Below, piece by piece: positions 1 through 6,721 of a stretch of 6,721 bases of DNA. The notes beneath the pieces are model-generated. The model made no database searches. It was given only the letters and a program-made list of their open reading frames with translations, and was not told the origin of the DNA. The stretch's first letter is position 1, and each line of letters opens with the position of its first letter. Origin of the DNA: Flavobacteriales bacterium (GTDB taxonomy: Bacteria; Bacteroidota; Bacteroidia; NS11-12g; UBA955); NCBI GenBank assembly GCA_947464515.1, contig CANHXF010000096.1, positions 1 to 6,721 of the forward strand. Reading direction: 5' to 3'. Made by a program: the position numbers and the translations under genes.

Positions 1-834
1 GTGGGTGAAATCATGCCCGGAAAACAGAACCCAAATGAGCAGATTGGTAGCAAAACCTTTATCACACAGTTACATAAAGCCCAAAAAGATGCAAGTATCA
101 AAGCCATCGTAATTCGCATCAATTCGCCCGGTGGAAGTGCGTTTGCCAGCGATGAAATGGCCCATGAAATCATTGCCTGCAAAAAAGTCAAACCCGTGAT
201 CGTTTCTTTTGGCGATGTTTCAGCTAGCGGCGGTTATTATATGGGTTGTGTGGCAGATAGTATTTTCGCCTTACCGAATACAATTACGGGATCCATTGGC
301 GTATTTGCCCTACTACCAAATACCGAAAAACTTTTCGGAAACACTATGGGACTAAATTATCAAACGGTAGAATTGGGTGAATTATCGGCTGGATGGCGCC
401 CAGATAGAGCCTTAAGCCCTAAGGAACAAGAAAAAATGCAGTTGATGGTCAATAGCATCTACGATGATTTTATTACCACTGTTGCCAACGGAAGAAAATT
501 AACCAAAGGAAGAGTTTCTGAATTGGCGGAAGGCCGCGTTTATACTGCCGAAGATGCACTGCCATTGGGATTGATTGATGGGCTTGGTGGAATCGACAGG
601 GCCATTACATCGGCTGCAAGAAAAGCAAAAATCAAGGAATACAGAGTGGTGAAATTCCCAGAAAATGAAGATTGGCTCAGCCAGATTTTACAAGCCGATG
701 AGGTGAGTAAAGCCAAATTCAAGGCGCTAGCCAAGACAACGGGGATTGATTTAAAAACTTTGCAACAAATCGATCAAATCCAATATCTGCAAGGCCCTCA
801 GTATCTTTTGCCTTGGTCGGTAAAAATGCACTAA
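1..834 (+). CDS. sppA: Signal peptide peptidase SppA (protease IV, long form), C-terminal part, 5' truncated by window
   Basis: Membrane-bound serine protease of the S49 family that digests signal peptides left in the inner membrane after protein export. The 277 visible residues match the C-terminal repeat of the long (67K) SppA. INSPGGSAFASDE (residues 40-52) is the substrate-groove motif. DVSASGGYY (72-80) carries the probable nucleophile Ser76, by analogy with Ser409 of E. coli SppA. TGSIGVF (about 296 bases in) follows, then the EGRVYTAEDALPLGLIDGLGG block typical of the family near residues 177-197. The GTG at base 1 is almost certainly an internal valine: the long form is usually near 580-600 residues, and the catalytic lysine lies in the missing N-terminal half. 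The protein may therefore be intact; only the window cuts it. The stop is TAA at 832-834. A 95-base gap with its own promoter separates it from the efflux operon, so co-regulation is not implied. The family call is firm; activity cannot be judged without the N-terminal half. Confidence 0.95.
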   Translation: MGEIMPGKQNPNEQIGSKTFITQLHKAQKDASIKAIVIRINSPGGSAFASDEMAHEIIACKKVKPVIVSFGDVSASGGYYMGCVADSIFALPNTITGSIGVFALLPNTEKLFGNTMGLNYQTVELGELSAGWRPDRALSPKEQEKMQLMVNSIYDDFITTVANGRKLTKGRVSELAEGRVYTAEDALPLGLIDGLGGIDRAITSAARKAKIKEYRVVKFPENEDWLSQILQADEVSKAKFKALAKTTGIDLKTLQQIDQIQYLQGPQYLLPWSVKMH

Positions 835-866
835 TCATCGATTCCCAAGACAATTCCACCCACCTC

Positions 867-894
867 GGAAACTTAAAACACAAAAATAGTTTCC
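867..894. repeat. Spaced inverted repeat upstream of the TetR gene, candidate operator
   Basis: GGAAACT (867-873) and AGTTTCC (888-894) are perfect 7-base inverted arms separated by 14 A-rich bases. The arm centres are 21 bases apart, about two helical turns, so both would face the same side of the DNA. The right arm overlaps the candidate -33 element at 890-893, where a bound repressor would block RNA polymerase. TetR-family proteins often bind such sites next to their own gene, and 28-base sites are known (QacR IR1). It could instead be a weak hairpin after sppA, but no T-run follows the right arm. The repeat is directly visible; the operator role is inferred. Confidence 0.4.
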
Positions 895-920
895 AAAGCG
901 GATATTAATTCTTAATTTTG
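890..920 (+). promoter_or_regulatory. Bacteroidota-type promoter for the TetR-efflux operon
   Basis: TAATTTTG (913-920) matches the Bacteroidota -7 consensus TAnnTTTG exactly. TTTC (890-893) lies 19 bases upstream and differs by one base from the -33 consensus TTTG, within the usual 19-21 base spacing. The spacer contains a short tandem repeat, TTAATT at 905-910 and 912-917. Transcription should begin a few bases past 920, placing the start almost on the ATG at 930 and giving a very short leader. It is the only promoter-like match I noticed by eye in the gap before the operon, and the small gaps between the following genes suggest it serves all four. Confidence 0.55.
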
Positions 921-922
921 CG

Positions 923-933
923 CCATATTATGG
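923..933. promoter_or_regulatory. 11-base palindrome spanning the TetR start codon, possible second operator
   Basis: CCATA (923-927), a central T, and TATGG (929-933) form a perfect palindrome that includes the ATG at 930-932 and the expected transcription start. A repressor bound here could hinder initiation. Part of the palindrome is fixed by the start codon, and an 11-base match can arise by chance, so this is only a candidate. Confidence 0.25.
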
Positions 934-1541
934 AATTGGTGCACAAAGTACAACTTACCGCAGAGCGATTATTCAGTCGTTTTGGCGTAAAAAGTGTCAC
1001 CATGGACGATGTCGCCAAAGAGATTTCTATCTCCAAAAAGACATTATACAAGTGCTTTAGGGACAAAGAAAGCTTGGTAATGTGCACAATCGAATCGCAC
1101 ATGCAAGAAACGGAGCAAGCGATCACGGATATCATAGCCGTTGAGGAGAATCCCATTTATCAGTTATATAAAATCACCCAATACATTATTAGTAATCAAC
1201 GTCGTTTCAGCCCTAGTATGATGTACGACTTGAAAAAGTACCATCCCAACAGCTTCCAGATTTTCGAAAAGCACAGAAGCAGTCATATCGTTAATCACAT
1301 CAAACAGAACATCCAATTGGGCAGAGAAACGGGTCATTATCGTCATGATTTCGACGCCCAAGTTATTGCTCATAGCTTCTCGATGCTTTCATTCAGTGTA
1401 TTTGAGAGTATGGAATTGAATAGTTTAGAAATCCCTCAAAACGATTTAGTAGTAGAAATAATACGATACCATTTACGCGGAATTTCCACCTTGGAAGGTC
1501 TAAAAATCGTAGATGAAATTGAATGGAAAAATAAACCCTAG
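930..1541 (+). CDS. TetR/AcrR-family transcriptional repressor of the efflux operon
   Basis: A 203-residue DNA-binding protein of normal TetR-family length. The N-terminal region has the family's helix-turn-helix at about residues 24-50: TMDDVAKEISISKKTLYKCF, then RDKESL. The rest is largely helical, as expected of the dimerisation and ligand-binding domain, which varies too much to reveal the ligand. I chose the ATG at 930. A TTG at 918 would add only four residues and lies inside the -7 promoter element, so it probably is not transcribed. Cys42 sits just before the conserved Phe at the end of the recognition helix, where His or Tyr is more common, and a second cysteine is at 52. The gene is first in the cluster and ends 10 bases before the channel gene, so it is probably co-transcribed with the genes it represses and autoregulated. 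An activator role is less usual for the family but not excluded. Confidence 0.92.
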   Translation: MELVHKVQLTAERLFSRFGVKSVTMDDVAKEISISKKTLYKCFRDKESLVMCTIESHMQETEQAITDIIAVEENPIYQLYKITQYIISNQRRFSPSMMYDLKKYHPNSFQIFEKHRSSHIVNHIKQNIQLGRETGHYRHDFDAQVIAHSFSMLSFSVFESMELNSLEIPQNDLVVEIIRYHLRGISTLEGLKIVDEIEWKNKP

Positions 1542-1551
1542 AAAAATCAAC

Positions 1552-2907
1552 ATGAAACGCATAGTCATCCTCTCATTGCTCCTCGCCCAACTGTCATTGC
1601 GCGCGCAGGAGGTCAAACAGTTCAGCCTTCAGGAAGCGTTGGCCTTCACGGAGCAAAACAACTTGAGTTACCTAAATGCACAATACGATGTGCAAATCGC
1701 TCAGGAAACGGTAAAACAGACCACTTCCTACGGATTGCCACAAGTAAGCGCATCGGCGGGGTTCCAACAATATCTTAATATCCCTGGAAACTGGGTAAAC
1801 AACTTCACCAAAACGCCCGGTTCTTCTGCGCCTGACTTTATATTCCTGCGTTTTCAGCAAGAGTTCAGTAGCAATGCTGCATTTTCGGTGAGCCAATTAA
1901 TTTTTGATGGTACATATATCGTGGGATTGCGCGCAAGCAAAGCATTCATGGGAATGAGCGACTTATTAAAGCAAAAAGCATTGCGCGATGCACAACTCAA
2001 TGTCGCCAAAGCCTATGTCACAGCCGTTTCTACCCAGAAAAACCTCGATTTGATCCAAACGAATATCACCTTGTTGGAAAAATCCCTTTACGATGTCACT
2101 GAGATGAACAAAGAAGGATTTGTTGAATCACTTGATGTGGACCGACTCACCCTTTCCTTGAGGAATCTCAAGTTGCAAAAGGAAAAGTTAGAGAATGCGA
2201 TTCTGATCACAAAAAATGCCCTAAAAATGCAAATGGGACTGTCGCTAGAAACTCAAATTGAATTAACTGAAGACCTTGAAAAGTTGGAGAATTCATTGAG
2301 TGTTGACGACATTGCTAAGAGTTCATTTTCTAGCAGCAACCGCATTGAGCACAAGTTATTGGAGCAAAGTATCACACTTGGAAACTTAGACAAACAGCGA
2401 TACAAGGCCAGTTCATTGCCTTCTCTTGTGGGTTTTTATCAAAATCAAAAAAGCACATTGCGCAGTGAATTTAATTTCTTCCAGAGCAACTTACCTGTGA
2501 ACAATTCTTGGGTTCCTTCTTCTGTTTATGGTTTCAACCTAAGAGTCCCAATTTTTGCCGGGGGTTTAACGCAATCGAAAATTCGCGAGACTAACATAAA
2601 AATCGAAAAGGCCAAAAACGACATGGCCAATTTTGACCGATACGCTGCCTTTGAATATACCAACGCAATCAACAGCTACGAAGTCAACATCCAACAAGCA
2701 ATCAACCAAAAAGAGAATCTCGTTTTGGCACAGAAGATTTACGACAAAGCAAATCTGAAGTATAAGGAAGGCGTTGGAAGCACATTAGAAATCATGCAAG
2801 CAGAAACAGAGCTTCGCACTGCAAATAACAATTACATGAATGCCATTTACGACTTAGTAATTTCAAAAATCGATTATAGAACCACAACAGGAACACCTTT
2901 AAAATAA
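1552..2907 (+). CDS. TolC-like outer-membrane efflux channel (OEP family)
   Basis: The outer-membrane component of the tripartite pump. As a trimer it forms a beta-barrel in the outer membrane continued by a long alpha-helical tunnel into the periplasm. The product is 451 residues, usual for the family. MKRIVILSLLLAQLSLRAQ is a signal peptide with cleavage near residues 18-19. The family's internal duplication is visible. The first repeat starts at FSLQEALAFTEQNN (24-37) with a long helical stretch at about 140-230; the second runs from about 265, with the barrel strand GFNLRVPIFAGG (327-338) and the helical block about 341-440. KYKEGVGSTLEIMQAETEL (403-421) is the characteristic C-terminal helix motif. 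The start is the ATG at 1552, which begins directly with the signal peptide. An in-frame ATG at 1513 would overlap the repressor gene and place 13 polar residues before it. There is no Shine-Dalgarno, only A-rich sequence. The adaptor gene begins 7 bases after the stop. Confidence 0.95.
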   Translation: MKRIVILSLLLAQLSLRAQEVKQFSLQEALAFTEQNNLSYLNAQYDVQIAQETVKQTTSYGLPQVSASAGFQQYLNIPGNWVNNFTKTPGSSAPDFIFLRFQQEFSSNAAFSVSQLIFDGTYIVGLRASKAFMGMSDLLKQKALRDAQLNVAKAYVTAVSTQKNLDLIQTNITLLEKSLYDVTEMNKEGFVESLDVDRLTLSLRNLKLQKEKLENAILITKNALKMQMGLSLETQIELTEDLEKLENSLSVDDIAKSSFSSSNRIEHKLLEQSITLGNLDKQRYKASSLPSLVGFYQNQKSTLRSEFNFFQSNLPVNNSWVPSSVYGFNLRVPIFAGGLTQSKIRETNIKIEKAKNDMANFDRYAAFEYTNAINSYEVNIQQAINQKENLVLAQKIYDKANLKYKEGVGSTLEIMQAETELRTANNNYMNAIYDLVISKIDYRTTTGTPLK

Positions 2908-2914
2908 AAAATCC

Positions 2915-4072
2915 ATGAAACGCAACATCATATTATTCAGTGTATTGGCCACTTTGGCCATCAGCGCATGCGGAGGCAAGAAGACCGCCGAAGACAATAA
3001 GCAAGCCAAATTAGACGCACTTAAAAAAGAGATTGCCAAATTGCAGTCTGAGGCAAGTGCTCTTGAAAAAGAGATCGATCAAAAATCAGGAAAAACAAAT
3101 GGTAAGGCCGTTGAAATCACCGAAATCAAGAAGGGTGTATTCCAAAGTTACATCATGATTGAAGGGTCAGCCGATGCCAATGAAAGCACCATCGCAACGC
3201 CTAAAGTCCCCGGAACCATCGTTAGAGTATTGGTTCAACCGGGTGCAAGTGTTACGGCAGGTCAAGTATTAGCTCAGCTCGACAATACCACCATTTCTCA
3301 AGGTCGCAACGAATTGCAACAGCAAATGATCTACGTCACCACCCTCTTTGAAAAGCAAAAAAGACTGTGGGAAAAAGGCGTGGGCACTGAAGTTCAATAC
3401 CTATCTGTGAAAAATCAGAAAGAAGCGTTGGAGAAAAGCATGAAGACGCTAGAGACACAGATCGACATGTACAACATCAAGGCACCAATTTCAGGTACGT
3501 TAGAAAGTGTTGATGCCAAAGTGGGTCAAGCCGTAGCCCCTGGACTACCCCTTTTCCGTGTAATGAACTTGAGCAATATCAAAATCAAAGCGGATGTCGC
3601 TGAATCGTACTCCAAGAAAGTAAAAGCCGGTGACAAAATCAAAATTTTCTTCCCCGACCTTCAAACGGAAATTAATGCGAACATTTCTTTTGCTTCTAAG
3701 TACATCGACCCATTGAATCGCACTTTCCGTGTTGAAACCAAATTGCCCCATGTCGACAATTTAAAGCCAAACATGATCGCAAAATTGAAAATCGTAGATT
3801 ATGAAAATTCAAATACCATCAGCGTAAGTTCAAACTGTATTCAAACCACAGAATCTGGAAGTTATGTCGTGATTGCCAAAGCCCAAACCAATTCAAAAGG
3901 AGAAGCCCAAGCATTTGTTGCAGAGCGCAGAACCATTACCACCGGCAAAAGCAGCGATGGCAAAACAGAGATCTTATCGGGATTAAACGAAGGCGATATG
4001 GTTATCACCACAGGCTACCAAGAATTGAACAACGGCCAAGCCATCACCGGTAGTTGGATGTCGGGCAAATAA
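2915..4072 (+). CDS. Periplasmic adaptor (membrane fusion) lipoprotein of an RND efflux pump, HlyD/AcrA type
   Basis: Links the inner-membrane pump to the outer-membrane channel. The 385-residue product begins with a lipoprotein signal; the lipobox AISAC makes Cys19 the likely lipidated residue. An unusual charged segment at about 29-60 (KLDALKKEIAKLQSEASALE and onward) has heptad-like leucine, isoleucine and alanine spacing and predicts a coiled coil before the first beta domain. The standard adaptor order follows. The first lipoyl half is about 92-125 (PKVPGTIVRVLVQPGASVTA), the short alpha-hairpin about 126-185, and the second lipoyl half about 187-218 (KAPISGTLESV). The beta-barrel is about 219-295, with DPLNRTFRVE at 265-274, and the membrane-proximal domain runs to the end (LSGLNEGDMVITTG, 354-367). 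The start is the only sensible ATG ahead of the signal. The gene lies 7 bases after the channel gene and 10 before the pump gene. Which membrane holds the lipid anchor is not evident. Confidence 0.95.
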   Translation: MKRNIILFSVLATLAISACGGKKTAEDNKQAKLDALKKEIAKLQSEASALEKEIDQKSGKTNGKAVEITEIKKGVFQSYIMIEGSADANESTIATPKVPGTIVRVLVQPGASVTAGQVLAQLDNTTISQGRNELQQQMIYVTTLFEKQKRLWEKGVGTEVQYLSVKNQKEALEKSMKTLETQIDMYNIKAPISGTLESVDAKVGQAVAPGLPLFRVMNLSNIKIKADVAESYSKKVKAGDKIKIFFPDLQTEINANISFASKYIDPLNRTFRVETKLPHVDNLKPNMIAKLKIVDYENSNTISVSSNCIQTTESGSYVVIAKAQTNSKGEAQAFVAERRTITTGKSSDGKTEILSGLNEGDMVITTGYQELNNGQAITGSWMSGK

Positions 4073-4082
4073 TCCCAAACAA

Positions 4083-6721
4083 ATGAGCAAATTTAAAGAA
4101 TTTAAACCCACGAGCTGGAGCATCGACAATAAAACCAGCATTTATATCATGACGATATTTATCAGTATCGCCGGGATATTCTCGTATAATTCGTTGCCTA
4201 AAGAGCAGTTTCCTGACATTGTAATTCCTACAATTATTGTTCAAACGGTATATCCAGGTTCATCGCCAAAGGATATCGAAAACCTAATCACCAAGCCGCT
4301 TGAGAAGAAAATCAAATCGATTAGCGGTGTAAAAAAGTTAAAAAGCAATTCGATTCAGGATTTCAGTATCGTAACTGTTGAATTCGATACCGATGTCAAG
4401 GTTGATTTGGCCAAGCAAAAGGTGAAGGATCAAGTAGATAAAGCCAAGAGCGACTTACCGAGCGATTTGAAAACCGACCCTATTGTTCAGGAAATCAACT
4501 TTTCTGACATGCCGGTTATGTATATAAACATCAGCGGAAACATCGATTTACAGTCGTTGAAGCGCTATGCTGAGATCGCAAAAGACAAGATTGAGAGTTT
4601 GCCGAGCATCACACGTGTTGATATCGTTGGAGCTTTAGACAAGGAATTGCAGGTTAACTTAGATTTGACAGCGATGGCAAGTACCGGTTTAACAATGGAC
4701 GATGTAACCCGCGCCATTCAGTATGAAAACATGCGTATTTCTGGCGGTAATATTGATGTCGACCAAATGCAGCGTTCTTTAAGTGTAAGTGGTGAATTCA
4801 AATCCAAAACGGAAATCGAAAACATCGTGGTACGCACAGGAACTGGCGCTACTGTATATCTTAGAGATGTGGCTCAGGTGGTAGACGGATTTAAGGAGAA
4901 GGAAAGCTATGCTCGTTTGGAAGGCAAAAACGTAATCACCATGAATGTGGTGAAAAGAGCTGGTGAGAATTTGATTTTAACCAGCGATAAATGTCATGAA
5001 ATTATCAAGGATTTGCAGACCAGCGGAACCTACCCCAAAGAAATGGATGTCGTTTTCACGGGCGACCAATCGGTGAAGACAAGGACAACGGTTCACGATT
5101 TGATCAACACAATTATCATTGGCTTCATATTGGTAACAATGATTTTGATGTTCTTCATGGGTGCCACTAACGCAATTTTCGTAGCCCTATCGGTTCCGTT
5201 GAGTTGTTTTATCGCCTTCTTGATTATGCCTACGATTGGCTTTAGCTTAAATATGATTGTATTGTTTGCATTCTTGTTGGCTTTAGGAATTGTAGTAGAC
5301 GATGCGATTGTGGTTATCGAAAATACCCACCGTATCTTCCATAAAGACAAATTACCCATTAAAGAAGCGGCAAAAAAAGCTGCAGGCGAGGTATTCCTTC
5401 CTGTTTTATCGGGTACGATGACTACCCTCGCCCCTTTTATTCCATTGGCATTCTGGAAAGGTATTGTCGGTAAATTCATGTTCTTCTTGCCTGTTACACT
5501 AATTATTACTTTGTTGGCTTCGTTGTTGGTTGCTTACATCATCAACCCCGTGTTTGCTGTTGATTTCATGGAAGACGAGCATGCGGTGGAAGACAAGGCC
5601 AAAACCAAAAAGGCGGTTCGCAGAACAACGATCGTAATGGGAATCATTTCGATCCTCGGATATGTAGGTGGTGGATTCGGTACAGGGAATTTCTTCGTGA
5701 CATTATTGTTAGTTTACCTAGCTCACCACTATTGGTTGAGGCATGTGATCGTGAAATTCCAAACCAAAACTTGGCCTTCGGTTCAAAATAAATATGAGAA
5801 GATGATCACCTATCTTCTAAAAAAGAACCACGCGAGACAGACAATTATTGCAACCATTGTATTGTTAATTGGATCTTTTGTTATTACAGCAATCCGTAAA
5901 CCAGGCGTAGTATTCTTCCCACAAGCGGAACCAAACTTTACCTATGTTTACCTAACGATGCCTACTGGTACATCAGCCAAACACACCGATAGCATTCTGA
6001 AAATTGCCGAAAAACGCGTTTTCAACACCATCGGAAAAGATAATTCATTGGTTGAAAGTGTGATTTCCAATGTCGCTGTTGGCGCTACCGACCCTCAAAG
6101 TGGAGATCGTACTACGGCCGGTAATAAAGCAAAAATCACAGTGGCTTACGTAGAATTCGAAAAACGCGAAGGCCAAAGCACGCTACAGATGCTGAAGAAA
6201 ATCAGAGCCAATATTGGAACCATTGCAGGCGCTGAAATCATCGTAGAGCAAGAGAGAAATGGCCCTCCAGTTGGAAAGGCTGTCAATATTGAAATCCGCG
6301 GAGACGAGTTTAACTCATTGGTAAAAACGGCAGCGGAGCTAAAAACGCTTTTGGATTCCAAAAAAATCCCGGGTGTTGAAGAGTTGAAAACAGATTTTAT
6401 CAGTTCAAAACCAGAAATCATAATCAAAATTGATCGTGAACGTGCCAACAGATTTGGAATTAGCACCGCACAAATTGGTATGGCGCTAAGAGGAAGTATT
6501 TATGGTACTGAAGCGAGTAAGTTTAAGGACGAGAACGACGACTATCCAATTATGGTTCGCATTAAGAAATTGGATGCCAATAACTTAGATGCATTGCTTA
6601 ACATGAGAATCACTTATCGTGATATGGCGGCGGGTGGAATGATCCGTCAGGTTCCCTTAAGCTCAGTTGCCTCTGCTGAATATTCAAATACTTACGGCGG
6701 TATTAACCGTTTAAATCAAAA
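4083..6721 (+). CDS. RND efflux transporter, AcrB-like (HAE-1 type), 3' truncated by window
   Basis: The inner-membrane pump, expected to be a trimeric proton/drug antiporter exporting substrates through the adaptor and channel. From the ATG at 4083 the frame stays open to the window end: 879 residues of an expected 1050 or more. TM1 is about 19-36, followed by LPKEQFPDIVIPTI and VYPGSSPKDIEN, the family's conserved first porter-domain start. TM2 to TM6 lie at about 339-359, 364-382, 391-415, 437-457 and 465-490. GIVVDDAIVVIEN (402-414) in TM4 contains Asp406-Asp407, equivalent to the AcrB proton-relay pair Asp407/Asp408; the matching lysine of TM10 lies beyond the window. This double Asp favours the drug-exporting HAE-1 group over heavy-metal pumps. 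TM7 is about 587-603, then the second porter half begins at KPGVVFFPQAEPNF. Two additional hydrophobic segments at about 515-553 lie in the linker between TM6 and TM7. The start is 10 bases after the adaptor gene, with an A-rich leader and no Shine-Dalgarno. Substrate unknown. Confidence 0.95.
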   Translation, partial: MSKFKEFKPTSWSIDNKTSIYIMTIFISIAGIFSYNSLPKEQFPDIVIPTIIVQTVYPGSSPKDIENLITKPLEKKIKSISGVKKLKSNSIQDFSIVTVEFDTDVKVDLAKQKVKDQVDKAKSDLPSDLKTDPIVQEINFSDMPVMYINISGNIDLQSLKRYAEIAKDKIESLPSITRVDIVGALDKELQVNLDLTAMASTGLTMDDVTRAIQYENMRISGGNIDVDQMQRSLSVSGEFKSKTEIENIVVRTGTGATVYLRDVAQVVDGFKEKESYARLEGKNVITMNVVKRAGENLILTSDKCHEIIKDLQTSGTYPKEMDVVFTGDQSVKTRTTVHDLINTIIIGFILVTMILMFFMGATNAIFVALSVPLSCFIAFLIMPTIGFSLNMIVLFAFLLALGIVVDDAIVVIENTHRIFHKDKLPIKEAAKKAAGEVFLPVLSGTMTTLAPFIPLAFWKGIVGKFMFFLPVTLIITLLASLLVAYIINPVFAVDFMEDEHAVEDKAKTKKAVRRTTIVMGIISILGYVGGGFGTGNFFVTLLLVYLAHHYWLRHVIVKFQTKTWPSVQNKYEKMITYLLKKNHARQTIIATIVLLIGSFVITAIRKPGVVFFPQAEPNFTYVYLTMPTGTSAKHTDSILKIAEKRVFNTIGKDNSLVESVISNVAVGATDPQSGDRTTAGNKAKITVAYVEFEKREGQSTLQMLKKIRANIGTIAGAEIIVEQERNGPPVGKAVNIEIRGDEFNSLVKTAAELKTLLDSKKIPGVEELKTDFISSKPEIIIKIDRERANRFGISTAQIGMALRGSIYGTEASKFKDENDDYPIMVRIKKLDANNLDALLNMRITYRDMAAGGMIRQVPLSSVASAEYSNTYGGINRLNQ

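Noticed and set aside
1..3. GTG at base 1 as the true start of the SppA gene
   Set aside because: The sequence enters mid-domain (GEIMPGK is an internal strand of the second S49 repeat), and the protein would lack its membrane anchor and catalytic lysine. The gene is cut by the window edge.
867..894. Rho-independent terminator after sppA
   Set aside because: The 7-base arms enclose a 14-base loop, the stem is not GC-rich, and no T-run follows. The position over the -33 element fits an operator better, though a weak hairpin cannot be excluded.
918..929. TTG start extending the TetR protein by four residues
   Set aside because: The codon lies within the -7 promoter box, and the extension adds no recognisable part of the domain. 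ATG at 930 is preferred.
905..1156. Minus-strand open frame of 83 codons, possibly divergent from the TetR gene
   Set aside because: It covers the helix-turn-helix coding region of the repressor in antisense, and its product shows no recognisable family.
1513..1551. Upstream ATG for the outer-membrane channel gene
   Set aside because: It overlaps the end of the repressor gene and puts 13 polar residues before an otherwise ideal signal peptide starting at 1552.
5286..5321. Heavy-metal (CusA/CzcA-type) RND pump
   Set aside because: TM4 carries the Asp-Asp pair in VVDDAIVVIEN typical of HAE-1 drug exporters, and I saw no metal-binding methionine cluster in the visible porter domain.
5093..5479. 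Minus-strand open frame of 128 codons
   Set aside because: It is antisense to the membrane-spanning part of the pump gene, which has clear family motifs in its own frame. The antisense product resembles no family I recognise.
6146..6466. Minus-strand open frame of 106 codons
   Set aside because: It is antisense to the second porter domain of the pump; the sense frame is conserved and uninterrupted. No promoter or recognisable domain supports the antisense frame.

Overview
The window reads as a chromosomal segment of a Bacteroidota bacterium. The evidence is moderate GC, no Shine-Dalgarno sequences before tightly packed genes, a TAnnTTTG-type promoter, a short signal peptide ending in Arg-Ala-Gln, and the gene order regulator, outer-membrane channel, lipoprotein adaptor, RND pump that is frequent in that phylum. 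The genus cannot be settled from the sequence. All five genes are on the + strand, and the window is almost entirely coding.

Layout: (1) 1-834 is the C-terminal part of signal peptide peptidase SppA, with its 5' end outside the window. (2) 835-929 is a 95-base gap, the only real intergenic space. It holds a spaced inverted repeat (867-894), a Bacteroidota-style promoter (890-920), and the left part of an 11-base palindrome that runs into the next start codon. (3) 930-1541 is a TetR/AcrR-family repressor. (4) 1552-2907 is a TolC-like outer-membrane factor. (5) 2915-4072 is a lipoprotein periplasmic adaptor (AcrA/MexA type). (6) 4083 to the window end is the first 879 residues of an AcrB-like RND transporter, with its C-terminus outside the window.

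The last four genes are separated by 10, 7 and 10 bases and very probably form one operon. The pump, adaptor and outer-membrane channel would assemble into a tripartite, proton-driven efflux machine spanning both membranes. The TetR protein would repress the operon from sites in the gap before it, until a ligand (probably a pump substrate) releases it. The substrate cannot be read from the sequence. SppA, which degrades spent signal peptides in the inner membrane, is probably an independent neighbour.

I did not find evidence of a previously undescribed system. The points most worth a second look are the palindromes around the promoter, the nearly leaderless repressor transcript, two additional hydrophobic segments in the central cytoplasmic linker of the pump, and an extra N-terminal coiled coil in the adaptor.
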